Positions 1 through 23,500 are shown, counted from the stretch's first letter. The stretch is 64,000 bases of DNA from Gymnorhina tibicen (GCA_013399875.1 VXAZ01005703.1:1666640-1730639); one strand, 5' to 3'. Notes: a model not told the origin generated them from the sequence alone. A program made the numbers and translations.

Positions 1-1112
<1,112 letters not shown>

Positions 1113-1860
1113 CTAAAAAGAAATCATAACAAAACATAGCCCTCAAAAATTAAAAAATAAGAAGTAAATTTAAAAGGTTCTCATTTTCTCCTGTAAAGCT
1201 GAGAAAGGTATTAGAAGAGGATGAGCAGATGTGTATTTTGCTTCCACAAATATTCCATAGGAACTGTAATTTAATCCATACAATTTCTAAAAAGGAAAAT
1301 GATAATCTGTTTTCTAATGGAGAATACCCACTGTGGCTTCCTCACTTTCTTGAGCCACAGAGGCAGAGGGTAAATTATTCTCTCCCTGAGGCTGCTGCTA
1401 GAGCAGTGGGAGTTCAGATGTGCTGCTGCTGTGCCTTGCATTACCAGCTCACGTCCTTAGCTGTGATGACAGCAGCAGGAAAGCCACAGCCTGCCTGGGA
1501 CAATGCACTCATGGGCCCAGTGGGATTGCCAAGAACACAGCTCTGCAGCCTGCACGTGGGGCTGGCTCCGTGCAGGATTGCTGCATGCATTCCTCAGCAG
1601 AGCTGCTTTCCACAGTCGGGATTTACCGACTGTACTGCTCTCATCTGCTCATTTGCTTTGTTCTTGGTCTTACATGAGCTCTTGGAGCATGGATTTGGAA
1701 GAGAATATTATTTTAAATCAGGTGTTAAGAGCCTGGTCCAGCCGCAAATGTTCACAAATACAAAAATAAACCATAGGGAAATTAGCTGTGCTCTAGATTG
1801 ACTTACTGCATTAAGGAAAAAAAAAAGCAAATTTCTCAAGGGAAAAAAACCCAAGACAAT

Positions 1861-1908
1861 CCCCCCACAACCAACCAACCACACCACACCACCACACCCC
1901 CACCCCCC
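1861..1908. repeat. C/A-rich low-complexity tract
   Basis: Almost only C and A on the plus strand, with runs of 5-6 C at both ends and ccaa and ccaca units between. The FAM13C sense strand is correspondingly G/T-rich, with several G-runs. Confidence 0.9.
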
Positions 1909-3418
1909 AAAGTAACATTTTCCTCAGTGGATAAACGTCCAAACAGGGTCATGTGCACACTAGTCCATCATCAGCCTCTGCTCATCAGCTCCCACACCTA
2001 TGAGCACCGACTGGGTGCAATTTCACTGATTTTTGGCACTGCAGAGAGGCCCAGGTGCACCCGCTCAGATGAGTGAACACACGGCAGATCTGAAGAGACA
2101 CAGATTGCCTGATGGCACAGGCAGTAGTCCAGAGCTGCTCAGACAGACAAATGCCTGGTCAGCAGGAGCAAGGGGGATAGTAGACAAACTCAGGGTGGTG
2201 ACGCTGCACATGTCTGGCTGATGGAGTGCTTAGGAACCACTTCTAGAGCCACACTTCACTGCAGAATGTCAGGGATTGCCTATTCCAGCCAGGCCACTTG
2301 TCTTCCCCAGGCGTCACGTTCCATTTAACTACTACACGTAAGGGCTCCAGGGAATGCCAAACTAGCCAGAATAGATCATTTTTTGCTTTAAACATGGTCA
2401 GTGGCCTCCCTGTCTGACCTTGTTCAGGTAAGTCTGGATAAAGATGGTGCTGAGCCACACCAGACAGCAGCAGCGCAAACATCAGCCCCAGCACATTCCA
2501 CTGTGTTTCAAGGCTGCTGTTACAGACCTGCTTCAGCCCTGAGAAGAAACACCCTCTCTGAACCCTGTGCAACAAAGGTGCCCTGGTATTCTCTTTTCTA
2601 TCTCTGAATCAAGTCTCTTACCTCTACATAGCACTAATAATTTCTTTTTTGTTTTCCTTCTTAGGAAATATAATTTCTTCATACCCTTCTGGTATACTCA
2701 CTCCATCCCTCAGCTCTTATTCCAAGCCCAAAGAAGATGAACAAAAATGAGGTCAGAATCAGATCATTATTTTAACAGCTGACATATTTTTGGACAAATG
2801 CTGGTCCAGCTCCCTTTTCCTCTACCACAACTACTACTAGCCAGAAACAGAGACAGTCACAAGAATACAGACATTGATATCTAAAAGAAATTCCTCAGCT
2901 GTGTAGACAAATTTTCAAATCATCATCTGACCAATTAAGGCATTTTTTTGGTTTGCACCTAGATTCAGCAAAGAAGTCCCTTGAAGTGATTTTAATTAAT
3001 AGTTTAAGTCCTGCTGTGTAGTAAAGGCAAACACATATGACAGGTCATGCAGTTTTGTAGTTCATATCTCGGATGGTGCCCAATATAAAAACTTCCTCAG
3101 CTGATAAGCATTCGAATCATGCATGACAGCAGAGCCAAATCTGCTGTGAATATGTAATCTTCCAGCTTAATCCTCAAATCCTGCATTTTCCAATCATGAA
3201 GAGAGATACAGAGCCACTTTTTATTTTACTTTAATTTCTAACACATAAACCAAATTCATCAGTATCAGGCAATAACATTTATACCTGAAAATTAGTTTGA
3301 AATATATAAAATTATGTTGTGTAAAATTCATCTAATATATTTAATGTACCAGTCCAAAAATATTGGTTAGAGAAGTTAGATAATTTTTAATTTACCTATC
3401 TTTCCATGGCATACTTAC

Positions 3419-3502
3419 AGGTTGTCCATGAATACTCTCAAAATACAGTAGACATTTCTGAAGATTGATTTAACCCAAAGCCATTTGCTTTTTTGTCATA
3501 TC
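3419..3502 (-). pseudogene. FAM13C: Degenerate or poison FAM13 exon with in-frame TAA
   Basis: This is an 84-nt, 28-codon sequence bounded by ttaaatag|GAT and CCT|gtaagt, in phase 0 at both ends. It reads DMTKKQMALG, a stop (TAA at 3472-3470), then INLQKCLLYFESIHGQP. FAM13A has an exon segment of exactly 28 residues at the same place, beginning DMTKDQ and ending LLYYESIHGRP, directly before VTK...PLYDRY. Human FAM13C, as remembered, lacks this segment and joins K directly to VTKQ. The stop is visible. The homology is established by length, phase, position and about 60 percent residue match. Whether it is transcribed into mRNA is unknown. The donor is strong; the acceptor pyrimidine tract is broken by an A-rich run. 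Confidence 0.88.
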
Positions 3503-6500
3503 CTATTTAAAAAAGTTATTTATAAGATTGTGAGTCAGGATTTCATGACAAGGGTACAGGTACATATCTGTTTAATAATCTCTTCTTCCCAGATAAACAT
3601 TGATAATGAATTCTATTTCTGTCTGCACTGAGGTCAATGGGGACTTGGCATTAACTTAGCAAGAAGAGAGTCAAAAATAACATGACTTATATATTAACTA
3701 TGTTTAGTTGCAAAAAATGAGAACAACCACCATTCTAGACAAAATACTCAGAAAACTGGAAAAATGCAGAGAGGACATTCCTCAACTTTTTAATTATTCA
3801 TCAAGAAAGAGAAATAGATTTGCCTTGGCTGCTAAGGAATATAGAACAGAAAGATTCAGCAATGCAAACCCAACACGTTTATGGTGAACAGCTTATTTCT
3901 GCTCAAAAATTGCAATAAGAATCACTGGTACCAAAAGAACGTTGATTTCTCAGTGTTGGTGAATAATCAGTATTTGTACAGGTGTCTGCTGTGGGGAGCA
4001 CACAGTGTAAAAGTTATTTGTCTCCTCCCTTTCCCCAACAAGATCTGCTCCTGACACCTGCATCCATTCACCTGGGCCAGAACACCAAGGAGCACATGAA
4101 GGGAATGTCATTGCCCACAGTCTCTGCCAGGTCACAGTGGAGCTGCCTGAATTAGGGCCAAGTGTTCAGAGGTGGGGGAGAAGAATTAATGTGAAGAACC
4201 ATGGAGTTGGGGGCGCACACACACAGGGGACCTTTCTGCAGAAAGCCGAGGATGAGGGGGCTTTTAGTGACAACTTGGAGAAATGCTTTTCCTAATTAGA
4301 CCCTACTTTTAAAAATATATCCAGCCTTGAAAAGTGACACCCTTCTAATATTAGAGCACCTTGCTATTAACTTCAGCGGGAGCAAAACCTTTTTTGTTTG
4401 ATGCTCAAATGCAAAAGCAGCGCAGAGCCATTCATCAGAACTGCTAATCACATTTTCCCAAAAGGTCTGCATAAGTTAATCACTGTAAAATCGTCTGTCA
4501 TTCATGTTAAGAGATGAGCTGCTAACTAGAATGCAGGAGTATTATAAATCAGCTAATTTGTTTATTTATTGCTAGTTCTGCAATTAATACAAGGTTAATT
4601 CTTTCAAAAACTATTAAGCCTGGAGCAGCTGAATGGTTAGGAAGAAATGGGGTGATCATTAATATTGATTTTACACAAGAGAAATTATCTCAAGAGGGCT
4701 TAGCATTTGAGCCTATTTCATCAGCTCATTTTATTAGCAATCTCAAGACAGGTTGGTATTCAGCTAAGTTTGAAACAGCTGATAATTTCAAAATCAGAGA
4801 AGGCAGCTGGAGTCACAAACTACAGAATTGTCTGAGACATCTTAGGACCGTAGGCTACATACAGCAGCAGGAGGTTCAATGCTAATTAAATAGAAACACT
4901 GCTTCATAGCCAAGGAGAAGATGAAGTGAAGTGGGTCAATGATGAGAAGACAGATACATAAAGGAACAGTCTGAGCAAAGCCTTGGGGGACAGGCTGCAA
5001 ACATTCAGGCAGAAGTTGTTTGCAACATATAAAGAAAGAAAAGGGGGACTTCACCTAAAGATCAGGTCGTAGTTTGGTTTTCATAACTTGGAACAGAGGC
5101 ACACAAAATGCTATATACAGTTATCTTCCTTACTAGTCTGTTCTGTTCCCTGCATGCTTATGCCTTCAAGCTTGCTGTTGTTTTTCCAGACAGAAAGTAC
5201 AAACTCTGGGGACAGAAGGACAGACAGTCCGGTGACGGCTGGGCGTGCCTGGACCCTGTCGAAGGCAGTGCTTTGTTTCCACGCAGGCACAGAGTCAGGT
5301 TCCCAGGGCCTTAGTCTGCTACTAGGGGATGTGTGGTGGCTCATTACAAAGCAGCATTTAACACAAAATTAGAAAGAAAAAGTTTAAAGAAAGGCAACGA
5401 GTGACATGACACCTCCATAGAGCGCTGCCAGTTCCTGTCAGCCGAGGTGAGGCCAGCTCCAAGCTTGGCCCGCTGGGAAAGGCTGGTGAGCCAGAGCCGC
5501 GCACCACAGAGCTGCTGCTCCCGCAGGGCACCGAGGCAGCGATCGCAGCCCCAGCCGCCAAACACTCGGATTGGATTCAAAGCTGGGAGCTGGGTCTTGG
5601 ATCTGTTTTTTGGGGGATTTGGTGCACCTTTTTGAGTGATATGATTCAAAATGTGTTTATTCAAAGAGTGTCTCCTGAACTCCTACATTCATGCTCTTCA
5701 TCTTCATTTTTTCCTAAAGCCTTGTACCTAAACCCAAGGTGAGCTATACATAAATCACCATTTCCCTGCACAAGGAGCTAGTGACACAAACAGTAACAGG
5801 TGGCCACCCCATTGTGGGTTATGAGCTATTCACAGGTCAACCCCAATTTTCCCTACGCCTTCTCATTCAATAACTTTACTCACAGGTTTTTTGCAGGAGG
5901 GGTGTTTTGTTCTGGAAACCACATTCTGCTGTTTCCTATTCAGATCCTGTGGTTTGTGCTCTTTAGACATACTGGGATTTTACTCTGCACCTTTCTAAGG
6001 ACACACATTCTCTCATTTGTGTTTCAGCAGGGCTTTAGAGGCTTTCCACAGTGAACATCAGGGGAGAGCTTGGCAGGCTGGTACAGAAATGCTATCTTTG
6101 CCCAAAATGACTAAATATCAAAAAAGAAACATTTAGCTGCTATTTAGCTTACTATTAATCTAGCTCAGATTCTAGTGCAGGATCTAAATGTTATAAACAA
6201 AATGTTGCACATAAAATACATGTACAGTAACACCAAAGTTGTTTGTAGCTGAAATTAAGCCTTTGATCTTTGCTGTTACCACAGAATCCTTGATTCATTT
6301 CACATTGTCAGTGCCACAAACCTCATTCTCCCACAAAAGTCCAGGATGATTCATAATCAAAATCCAGTCTTTTTTAATGTTATGCTTAGGGAGCTACTAA
6401 AATATATCATTTTGAAGTAGATCAATTTGATTTCATGTTATTCCTGCTCAAGCTTCTGTTCCCCAGCAGTTTTGGACAACTATTACCAAGCATCTTTGCT

Positions 6501-8094
6501 AACAGATAGTTTTCACAGCACAAGTTCTCTCCACAAGAAAACAAGAAGAAAATTAGTAAGATTTAAAAAAAAAAAATTGAAAATATTGGCACGTGCAAAC
6601 ATTTAATTTACATTACTTCATTTTCTGTGAGAACATTTCAAGTCAGCACTGCTATTTCACAGACTTAGAAGGTTTTCTTGGAAAATCAGGAGAAGTCCAA
6701 AAGAATTGAAAAATTAGTGGGACAGATACCCACACCCAACTTACTTTTATAAGGAAGTTTTTTGTACAGGATTTCCTCACAGACATCTGTTTTGGTGTCA
6801 TCTGATCTCACCCCGTTAATTATAAAAAAAAAAAAAGACTGAAAATATTATCCTACAGTCTGCACTGTTGGGATTTTAGAACTATATACTGGTCAGCATG
6901 GTTTTGTTGCCTTTTTTTGTTTTCTGGTTATGAAACACTTTTTTCCTTTCATTTTTCTTTATAAAAAAGTAGTATATAAAAAGAAACAAAAAATCAGTCA
7001 TGTATGCAGAGCTAAAGATCTGGGAAGCATGGCATTGTTACACACAGTCCTGGTTTTTATATAGCAACTAGTTGTTTAAGAACCAAGAATAGAAACAAAA
7101 CAAAAATTAAAAATTATCTCTGCTAGGTATGCTCTGCTACTGAAATCCACACAGAATAATTTCTTAGTTCTCACATAGTTTAGCATTTAGTTGTTCACCC
7201 CCTCACCCATTCCCCTTTTTCATTCACCAGCCAAAGTCTAAATGTTACTGTCAACATTTGGATTTTAGGTACCTTTGAGGGCAGAATTTATTGTCTTGCT
7301 TGGCTGTAATAGCATCAGGACAGCAACATCATCTGACAGCAAAAACAGCCCCCCTGAAAAGTGGGGGTTTGAGGGGTACATATTGTTTTAGGGAACCCTA
7401 TAGTGTGCCAGGAATGTGAAGGCACAGATAAATTTTAATATATGTACTAGTATTAAAGCAAAAACTCATTGCCCAGCCAAGCAACCACGTTTCATGGAAT
7501 ATTGCTCCTACGTTCAGAAGAGCAATTGAGAACATGGAAGAGCAGAGGCAGGATCAGCACAAACGTACAAGATCAGGAGAGCAAAGCGGTCTGGGTGGTT
7601 GTGCTGTCCCTGTCAGCTCTGTGTGCTACTGACTGTGCAGAGGCTTTAGCATTTCTCAGCTGAGAGGGGACCTTTATCATCGAAATACCTTCGGGACTGT
7701 TTTTAGGCACACAGGTTCTGTGGACTCAAGGTGCTTGTGCTGCCACCAAGGTGTTCAGTACACCAGGATATGCAGTTCTGGGCACACAGCCTCAAGTACC
7801 TCATGCTGCTGGCAGGGGCCAGCAGTGCCTGGCAGTTTCACATGTGCATCTCTGAGCAAAAAATGCTTAGCACTGCTTGGAAAAGCCTTCTGCAGCTCTG
7901 CACCTGAGCAACTCTTCTCAAAAGAGTCACTTCAGGAAACTGCACTAGAGCTCCCACCTCACTAGAGAGAAAATGCACTGCAGTGCCAGCAGACCGAGGA
8001 TGTGCACACCCCAGCACACCCTGAGCCAGCCACACACCGATATCTGCCTCAGGTGAGAGAGAGTTCTGAGGGAACAGCCATGCTTCTTAAATAC

Positions 8095-8306
8095 CTTAAT
8101 AGTCTCAGGAAGGTTGAAGTGTTGCCTTTTCTCCTTCAGTCGTCTCAACACACTATCCATGGTTTCCTCCACTGAGGGAGCTGGTTCCGTGCTTGTGGCC
8201 TCCTGTGTGCCAGCCTCTTTAGAGGTCCCACTGCTTTCACAGTGCTCATTTCTTTGGGACACTGTGGAGGTACAATTTTGCTCTTCTGACATTCTGAGTT
8301 TCAGCT
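8095..8306 (-). CDS. FAM13C: FAM13C coding exon 10
   Basis: This 212-nt exon completes E363 and encodes residues 364-433. It starts LKLRMSEEQ (human LKLKLSEEQ), has a variable Ser/Thr/Glu-rich middle, and ends SVEETMDSVLRRLKEKR then QHFNLPETIK. The tail is closer to FAM13A (SVEATLESIQRKLQEKR, then PEDIK) than to human FAM13C, where this stretch has drifted. The acceptor is gcctttcag|AGCTG. The donor is ATTAAG|gtattt, weak at +4 to +6. It ends in phase 0 and joins in frame to the VTKQ exon at 1112, or to the degenerate exon at 3502. Confidence 0.95.
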
Positions 8307-18434
<10,128 letters not shown>

Positions 18435-18585
18435 CTCCACAACTGGCCCCATCAGCTTGCACACTGCTCTGGGCTGGAGAAGAGGCTGTGTCCTTGGGTG
18501 CCGGCAGCTGGGGAGTTTCCTCCTGGGCTGGCAGAAACGCAGAGCACAGATCGGTTTCCAGGGCTTGCAGCTTCAACAAAGAATT
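18435..18585 (-). CDS. FAM13C: FAM13C coding exon 6 (fast-evolving, Pro/Ala-rich)
   Basis: This 151-nt exon encodes residues 169-218 plus one base of E219. It reads NSLLKLQALETD near its start and SSVQADGASCG at its end. The acceptor is gtctgcag|AATTC and the donor GTGGAG|gtaagc. Only the last part resembles human (APASTQSVLADGTDS). Identity rests mainly on exact phase agreement with both flanking exons, good splice sites and the open frame. The segment is rich in Pro, Ala, Gln and Ser and is probably disordered. A 10-bp inverted repeat lies about 65 bases upstream of the acceptor. Confidence 0.82.
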
Positions 18586-18649
18586 CTGCAGACAAAAGCA
18601 GAACATTGGGCTGGGTAGAGAACAACAGGGATCAGCAATTGCTCTTCAA

Positions 18650-18706
18650 CTCCCGGAGCCCATCGGCAGCGCCTGCAAAGGGGTGTTCCACTGCCAGCTC
18701 CGGGAG
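18650..18706. repeat. Inverted repeat able to form a hairpin
   Basis: CTCCCGGAGC at 18650-18659 and its exact complement GCTCCGGGAG at 18697-18706 flank an inner pair GGCAG/CTGCC. It sits about 65-120 bases upstream of the acceptor of FAM13C exon 6. Confidence 0.85.
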
Positions 18707-20542
18707 AACGTGGGGAGAACAAACGTGCACTATTCCACGAGTTTCTTCACTCCTGGTTATTTAAGTCCCAGTTTACATGGATTATTCATGGCACGTGGGA
18801 AAGATGACTTTGTCAGCAAAAGACGATTTATTCTAGGAAGCCAAACTGAGATGGTGTCCCTCTTCTTGGGCTTGAAGCAATACATTAGGGAAGTATTTCA
18901 TTCATTGGGCTGACATCACGATCTGATGACATTATGTCCCTCCCCATTTACCATTCATAAAAAATCAAATCTGCCTCTCCAGCCTGTGAGTGCAGCACAC
19001 AGCAGTGAACAAAGAGTTACTGAGAACACGCTCACTCATGGGATTCTTGGGAGAGAGATTTCTTTAATTGGCTGTTTTAGAGATACTTCATTATGTAGAC
19101 ACCGCTTTTATGTAGGCTGCTGCCGGTTCTATAGGGCAGCGGATCGGTTGTGATCTGCTGCAAAGGTGAAATCAACACATCGTTGTCACCAGCTGCAGGC
19201 GGATCAGTGACAGGGACGCTTATCTGTCACATCCCTTCCAGCCTCTGTGCCACGCATGGTCCATCTCTGATTTGAATTTTCAATGCTGCATGCAGTACTG
19301 AGCTGCACGATCTGACACAAGCATCTCGCTGTGATGTAAATGCTGTGAAAGCCCTGATCACCATCTGACTGAGCAAAATGAGTCACGCCCCACGCCCCAC
19401 ACATTCAGCTCCCCCATCTCAAGGGAAATGCAGCTTAAAACATAAAACAAAACCACATAAGGCTGTCCTAATAACCACACAGCTGGCACTCAGAGAATGT
19501 ACGTATAACATTAAGTCACTCTAGTGGTACAGATTTATGAAGGGCATTTTCCGAAGAAAATAATCTGCGTTGCAAGAGAAAAAAAATTCCTCAAATTTAT
19601 ACCCTGAAAACTCCTTTCCCTACTCTGTCAAATACCTGAAACAAATGTATTGATTCATTTAATGAAAAATAAATTCATTAATTGGTCTGATTTCCTTTGT
19701 GTAACAATATATTCCTATGCAATGAGTAGTTTAATACATCTTTGCATTATATTTGTTGTAAGGCACTCCTTTTATAAACCCAAGGATAACTTTAGGTTAA
19801 AAAAAAAGAAAAAGAACCTAGTTTTTCTGAGAACAGCAGGGAAGACTTTCTGCCTTTATCCTTTTGTTCCTTTCATAGAATTCAGGAGAATTTAGGAAAC
19901 CTTCTCGCCCCTAAAAGCTTTCAGGTGGCAGTGAATTTCCTTGTCAAGCGAAAAGTACTGACTTGTATCGTACACTTGGCACTGTTTTGGGTAGGCCTCA
20001 TTTCCCACTGTCTCTCATCCCAGCTGAACCCAAACAAAGTGGCTGTGGAATTATCACAGGCAGAATTCAGAATTTTACAGTCATTAATGGAATCCAGCAA
20101 ATGATGACTATACCAGTTACAAATCAGTGAGGACTCTGATCCCAGCCTGGACCTTACCATGAGAACAGCTGATGAAAATTAGGGAGAACACAGATGACAA
20201 ACCGTAAGAATTTGCCAATAAGGAAAACATAACTGAATGTCTGACAAAAGAACTTAACCTTCATGGACTGTTACTTCAAGCATTTGACAAGAAAAATCCC
20301 ATTTCAAGAAAATACATTCACTTGGCATCACTATTCCTTATGATACATTAATATTTATGGGAAGATCAGTGTAAAAGCATTCTCACAGACTACATTGTTA
20401 AACATTACTTCAGCAATGCTTATGCTGTAATTCACCAGCTGGTTTATATTCAGTTGCTCTAAATGATATTTTTCACCCATCTGGGGAAGGTGGGTGGATG
20501 GCAAATTTCCAGCCACTGCCAAAACACTAAAAGAAAATCATA

Positions 20543-20562
20543 TAATAATAATAATAATAATA
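20543..20562. repeat. (TAA)n microsatellite
   Basis: Six to seven perfect taa units in FAM13C intron 5. Confidence 0.95.
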
Positions 20563-23500
20563 GAAATACCGTATCTATTTTCACGAGTGTGCCCTTGACA
20601 GGGATTTAATGTAGAGAGAAAAACACTAAGTAGCTTTGATCGTTCTGATGTTACCAGGGAGATGATGAATCTGGAGCGTGCCACCAGCCCCATCTTACTC
20701 CTAAACCACAGCAGAGTGTTAGGGCACTACCACACTGCGCTATCCAGGAAAAGTCACCACAGATTTACAGGAAAACACGGCAGGAGACACAGCCTAGAGC
20801 AAAGGCCAAACACAAGGCCAGCACATCTGCACCGGGGCAGAACCAGCCTGTGCCCATGCTGCTCACAACTCTCCCATGGCCAGACTTGTCCCCGGGGCCT
20901 GCCTGGGCCACCTCTGCTCGGGGCTGGTCAAAAAAAGTTGCTAAACCTGTTAGAAGCCAGTGCAGACAGCTGAAATATGCAGAGGGAAAAGTTAGGCCAT
21001 GGTGGGCACCATCATCAACTTGAGAAAGCGCCTACATGGAAATCCAGTATAACTGAAGTAATTTAAGCTATGGCATTCTGTATCAGTGATAATGCAAATG
21101 AAAGGACATATCAATATCTGAAATGGGTCCTGAAATTGTCTTGGGAAAATAACCATATTGTTGTCTCTTAAGAAGAGTATCCTGAAAGTTTGAAAAAGAA
21201 GCAATTATAATTGTCTTGAACAAAAGTTTCTTATCTCTTCTCATGTCCTCTTAGAGCAACTGAGAATTCAAAGATCTTGAGCTAAGCCAATTCCACTAGA
21301 GAAAAAGCACTGTACATTATTCAAAATAATGGTAAAATAAAGATATTTATAGGAAGTTGGAGGGAGACAGGAAGAGAAACAGTGTGGTCCTTCTCACCTG
21401 TTTTTTATTTTTGATAGTGCTTTAAGAAAATACAGTCACTGAAGTGTCATACCCTTGGCTGCTCAAGAAAGCAGAGTACAAAAGGACTGCCACTCCCAGA
21501 GGAAGCTCAGCCTGTAGTAGAGACATCTTCTCTACAAACAGCTGAGCCTGGACTCCACTGACCATGGCTCCTTCCAACCAGTGATTATTGATAATGAAGA
21601 GGCAAGGAATTACTGAGATAACAGATAATCTCTTACATCTAGAGATGAATGGCACACACTGTTAAATCCCCCTGGAGTATGGGACACTGAAAGAACAAAT
21701 TCTCCCAGTTCATCACCAAAATGCTGTGGCACTGAGAGGCAGTACCCTGATGTGGCATGGGGCCATGGCCAGCAGGATCAGTGCTTTGGATGTGTTGGTC
21801 AGCATGTCCAGGAGGCTACAGCCTGGCAGGAGACAATGTGACAAATGAGACCCTCTGCCCTTAGAAGGAATTCATTTCCCTGATAAAGCACTGCTATTAT
21901 CAGCATCCTTTGTTTCATCCTTGTGGACATCCAAAGGTTTGATAAATTTAAGAACTGAGGGAAAGGGAAAAGGCCAAGGTGTGCCCCAGCCTTGGGCTCT
22001 GCCCACTCTCAGGCAGGAGGCTGGCAGCAGGGATGAGGAGCAAAGCCGGGGCTTGGTGCTTTCCGCATAAACGGATATCACCCTGACCCACACACGGTGT
22101 TCCTGAACAAAAAGGATGCCTGCACCCTGCCCTTGGGCCTGCTCCTGTGCCTCCCAGACAGGAAGGCAGCTATTCCATTATAGTTTATTGATGGATTTAC
22201 TGGATTTATGAAATTGGCTGGGGCAGAGAAGGAGAATAATCCAAGCTTTCAGCATTTAATAGCCTTTAAAGTGATTCATATTGGAAAGAAACTGAGCAAA
22301 TTTCAACCTGTTCAGATTTTTCACTCTAAGGAAATTAATGCTTTTATATGTCACATTGGAACAGCTTTTTAATCTGAGAGTCCAGGTTAAAATAAGATAG
22401 GCACATTTTATGCGAACATAAATAAATCTCTGCAGTATCTGTTAAGGCAATATTTGTGCCTTGAGGCATATGACATTTTCAATTCAGAACTTCCTTTATG
22501 GGCAACAAACAAGCAACAATAAGATAGAACAAGATATGCCCTGGGTCTGCATAATGCCACGGGTGAGCAGTGAAGAGAGACAGCATTTTCTTTACTCCAG
22601 AAAGAGAATTTATTTTCTTACAACACGGGTTCATTTGGGTTTTCAGTAGACCTGAAATACAACAAAATCTAAGATTTTGCAAAAGAAAGTACCAGGCTGT
22701 AACTCTTATTCATTCCTCATTGGTTATTAACAATTTATTTTAATTTCTGATCTAATCATCGGTTTTAATATTTTACACTGATTAATTTGTCACAATATTT
22801 TTTCTTAGCCTTTCAGGAATCCTTTGCAAGGACTTTAAATGGACGCTTTCAAGCGGAAGCTTCAGTGAATATTTGCAGTGGGGCTTCTCAAAAGAAATAA
22901 TTTCATGATTTCTCCCAGGGCCCGAGGTGGCTCGGCAGAGGCCGAGTGTACTCCCTGTCACTGAATGTGCCCTGCTTGTCAGCACTGAGATTTTCTACAG
23001 TGAGCTGCACAACAGTGACACAAATGCAGAGGAAACAATTCATTGCAAGGAGAAGATTAGGTCTGAAGTCCTTTAAAAGGATGCATTGTGGTCTTCCCCT
23101 AATGAAAGTCAGGCATCTATTAATAGACATAGATGCTTTCTGGCTCATCATGGAAACAAAGCTTTCTTTTCCAGGGTCTGTCAGGAATGGGTTTCTCTTC
23201 ACCCAGTTTTCTTCTCCCACTGCTTCTGCTGTTGTATTGTCTTGGCCTACACTAAAAATCCCAGCTGCTCCCTGTGCAAGTCCCGTGTCCTCCACTGCCC
23301 TTGCAGTGTGAATGGGCTCTGTGCTGGGGTGCAGATCCCCCAGGTGTGGGGAGATGCTTTATAGAGTTTCCCACTTTGCATAACTGCAAAGCTTGGCTTT
23401 ACCCCCTGCCCCTCCCAGGATATTGCTGAGTGTGAGGACCTCGCCCAGGCTCATCCAGTGTTGCACATGATCACACAAACAGCTTTTCTGTGCTTCACTC

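Larger units (their letters stand above)
1113..8094 (-). other. FAM13C: FAM13C intron 10 (7.0 kb) holding the degenerate exon
   Basis: This intron separates exons 10 and 11 and carries the degenerate exon at 3419-3502. It also holds a C-rich (sense-strand G-rich) tract at 1861-1908, an AT-rich TAAT-dense stretch around 4360-4760, and a CpG-richer patch at 5400-5575. The longest ORF of the window (1229-1801, plus strand) lies here but has no recognisable domain. The rest appears to be ordinary intron. Confidence 0.8.
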
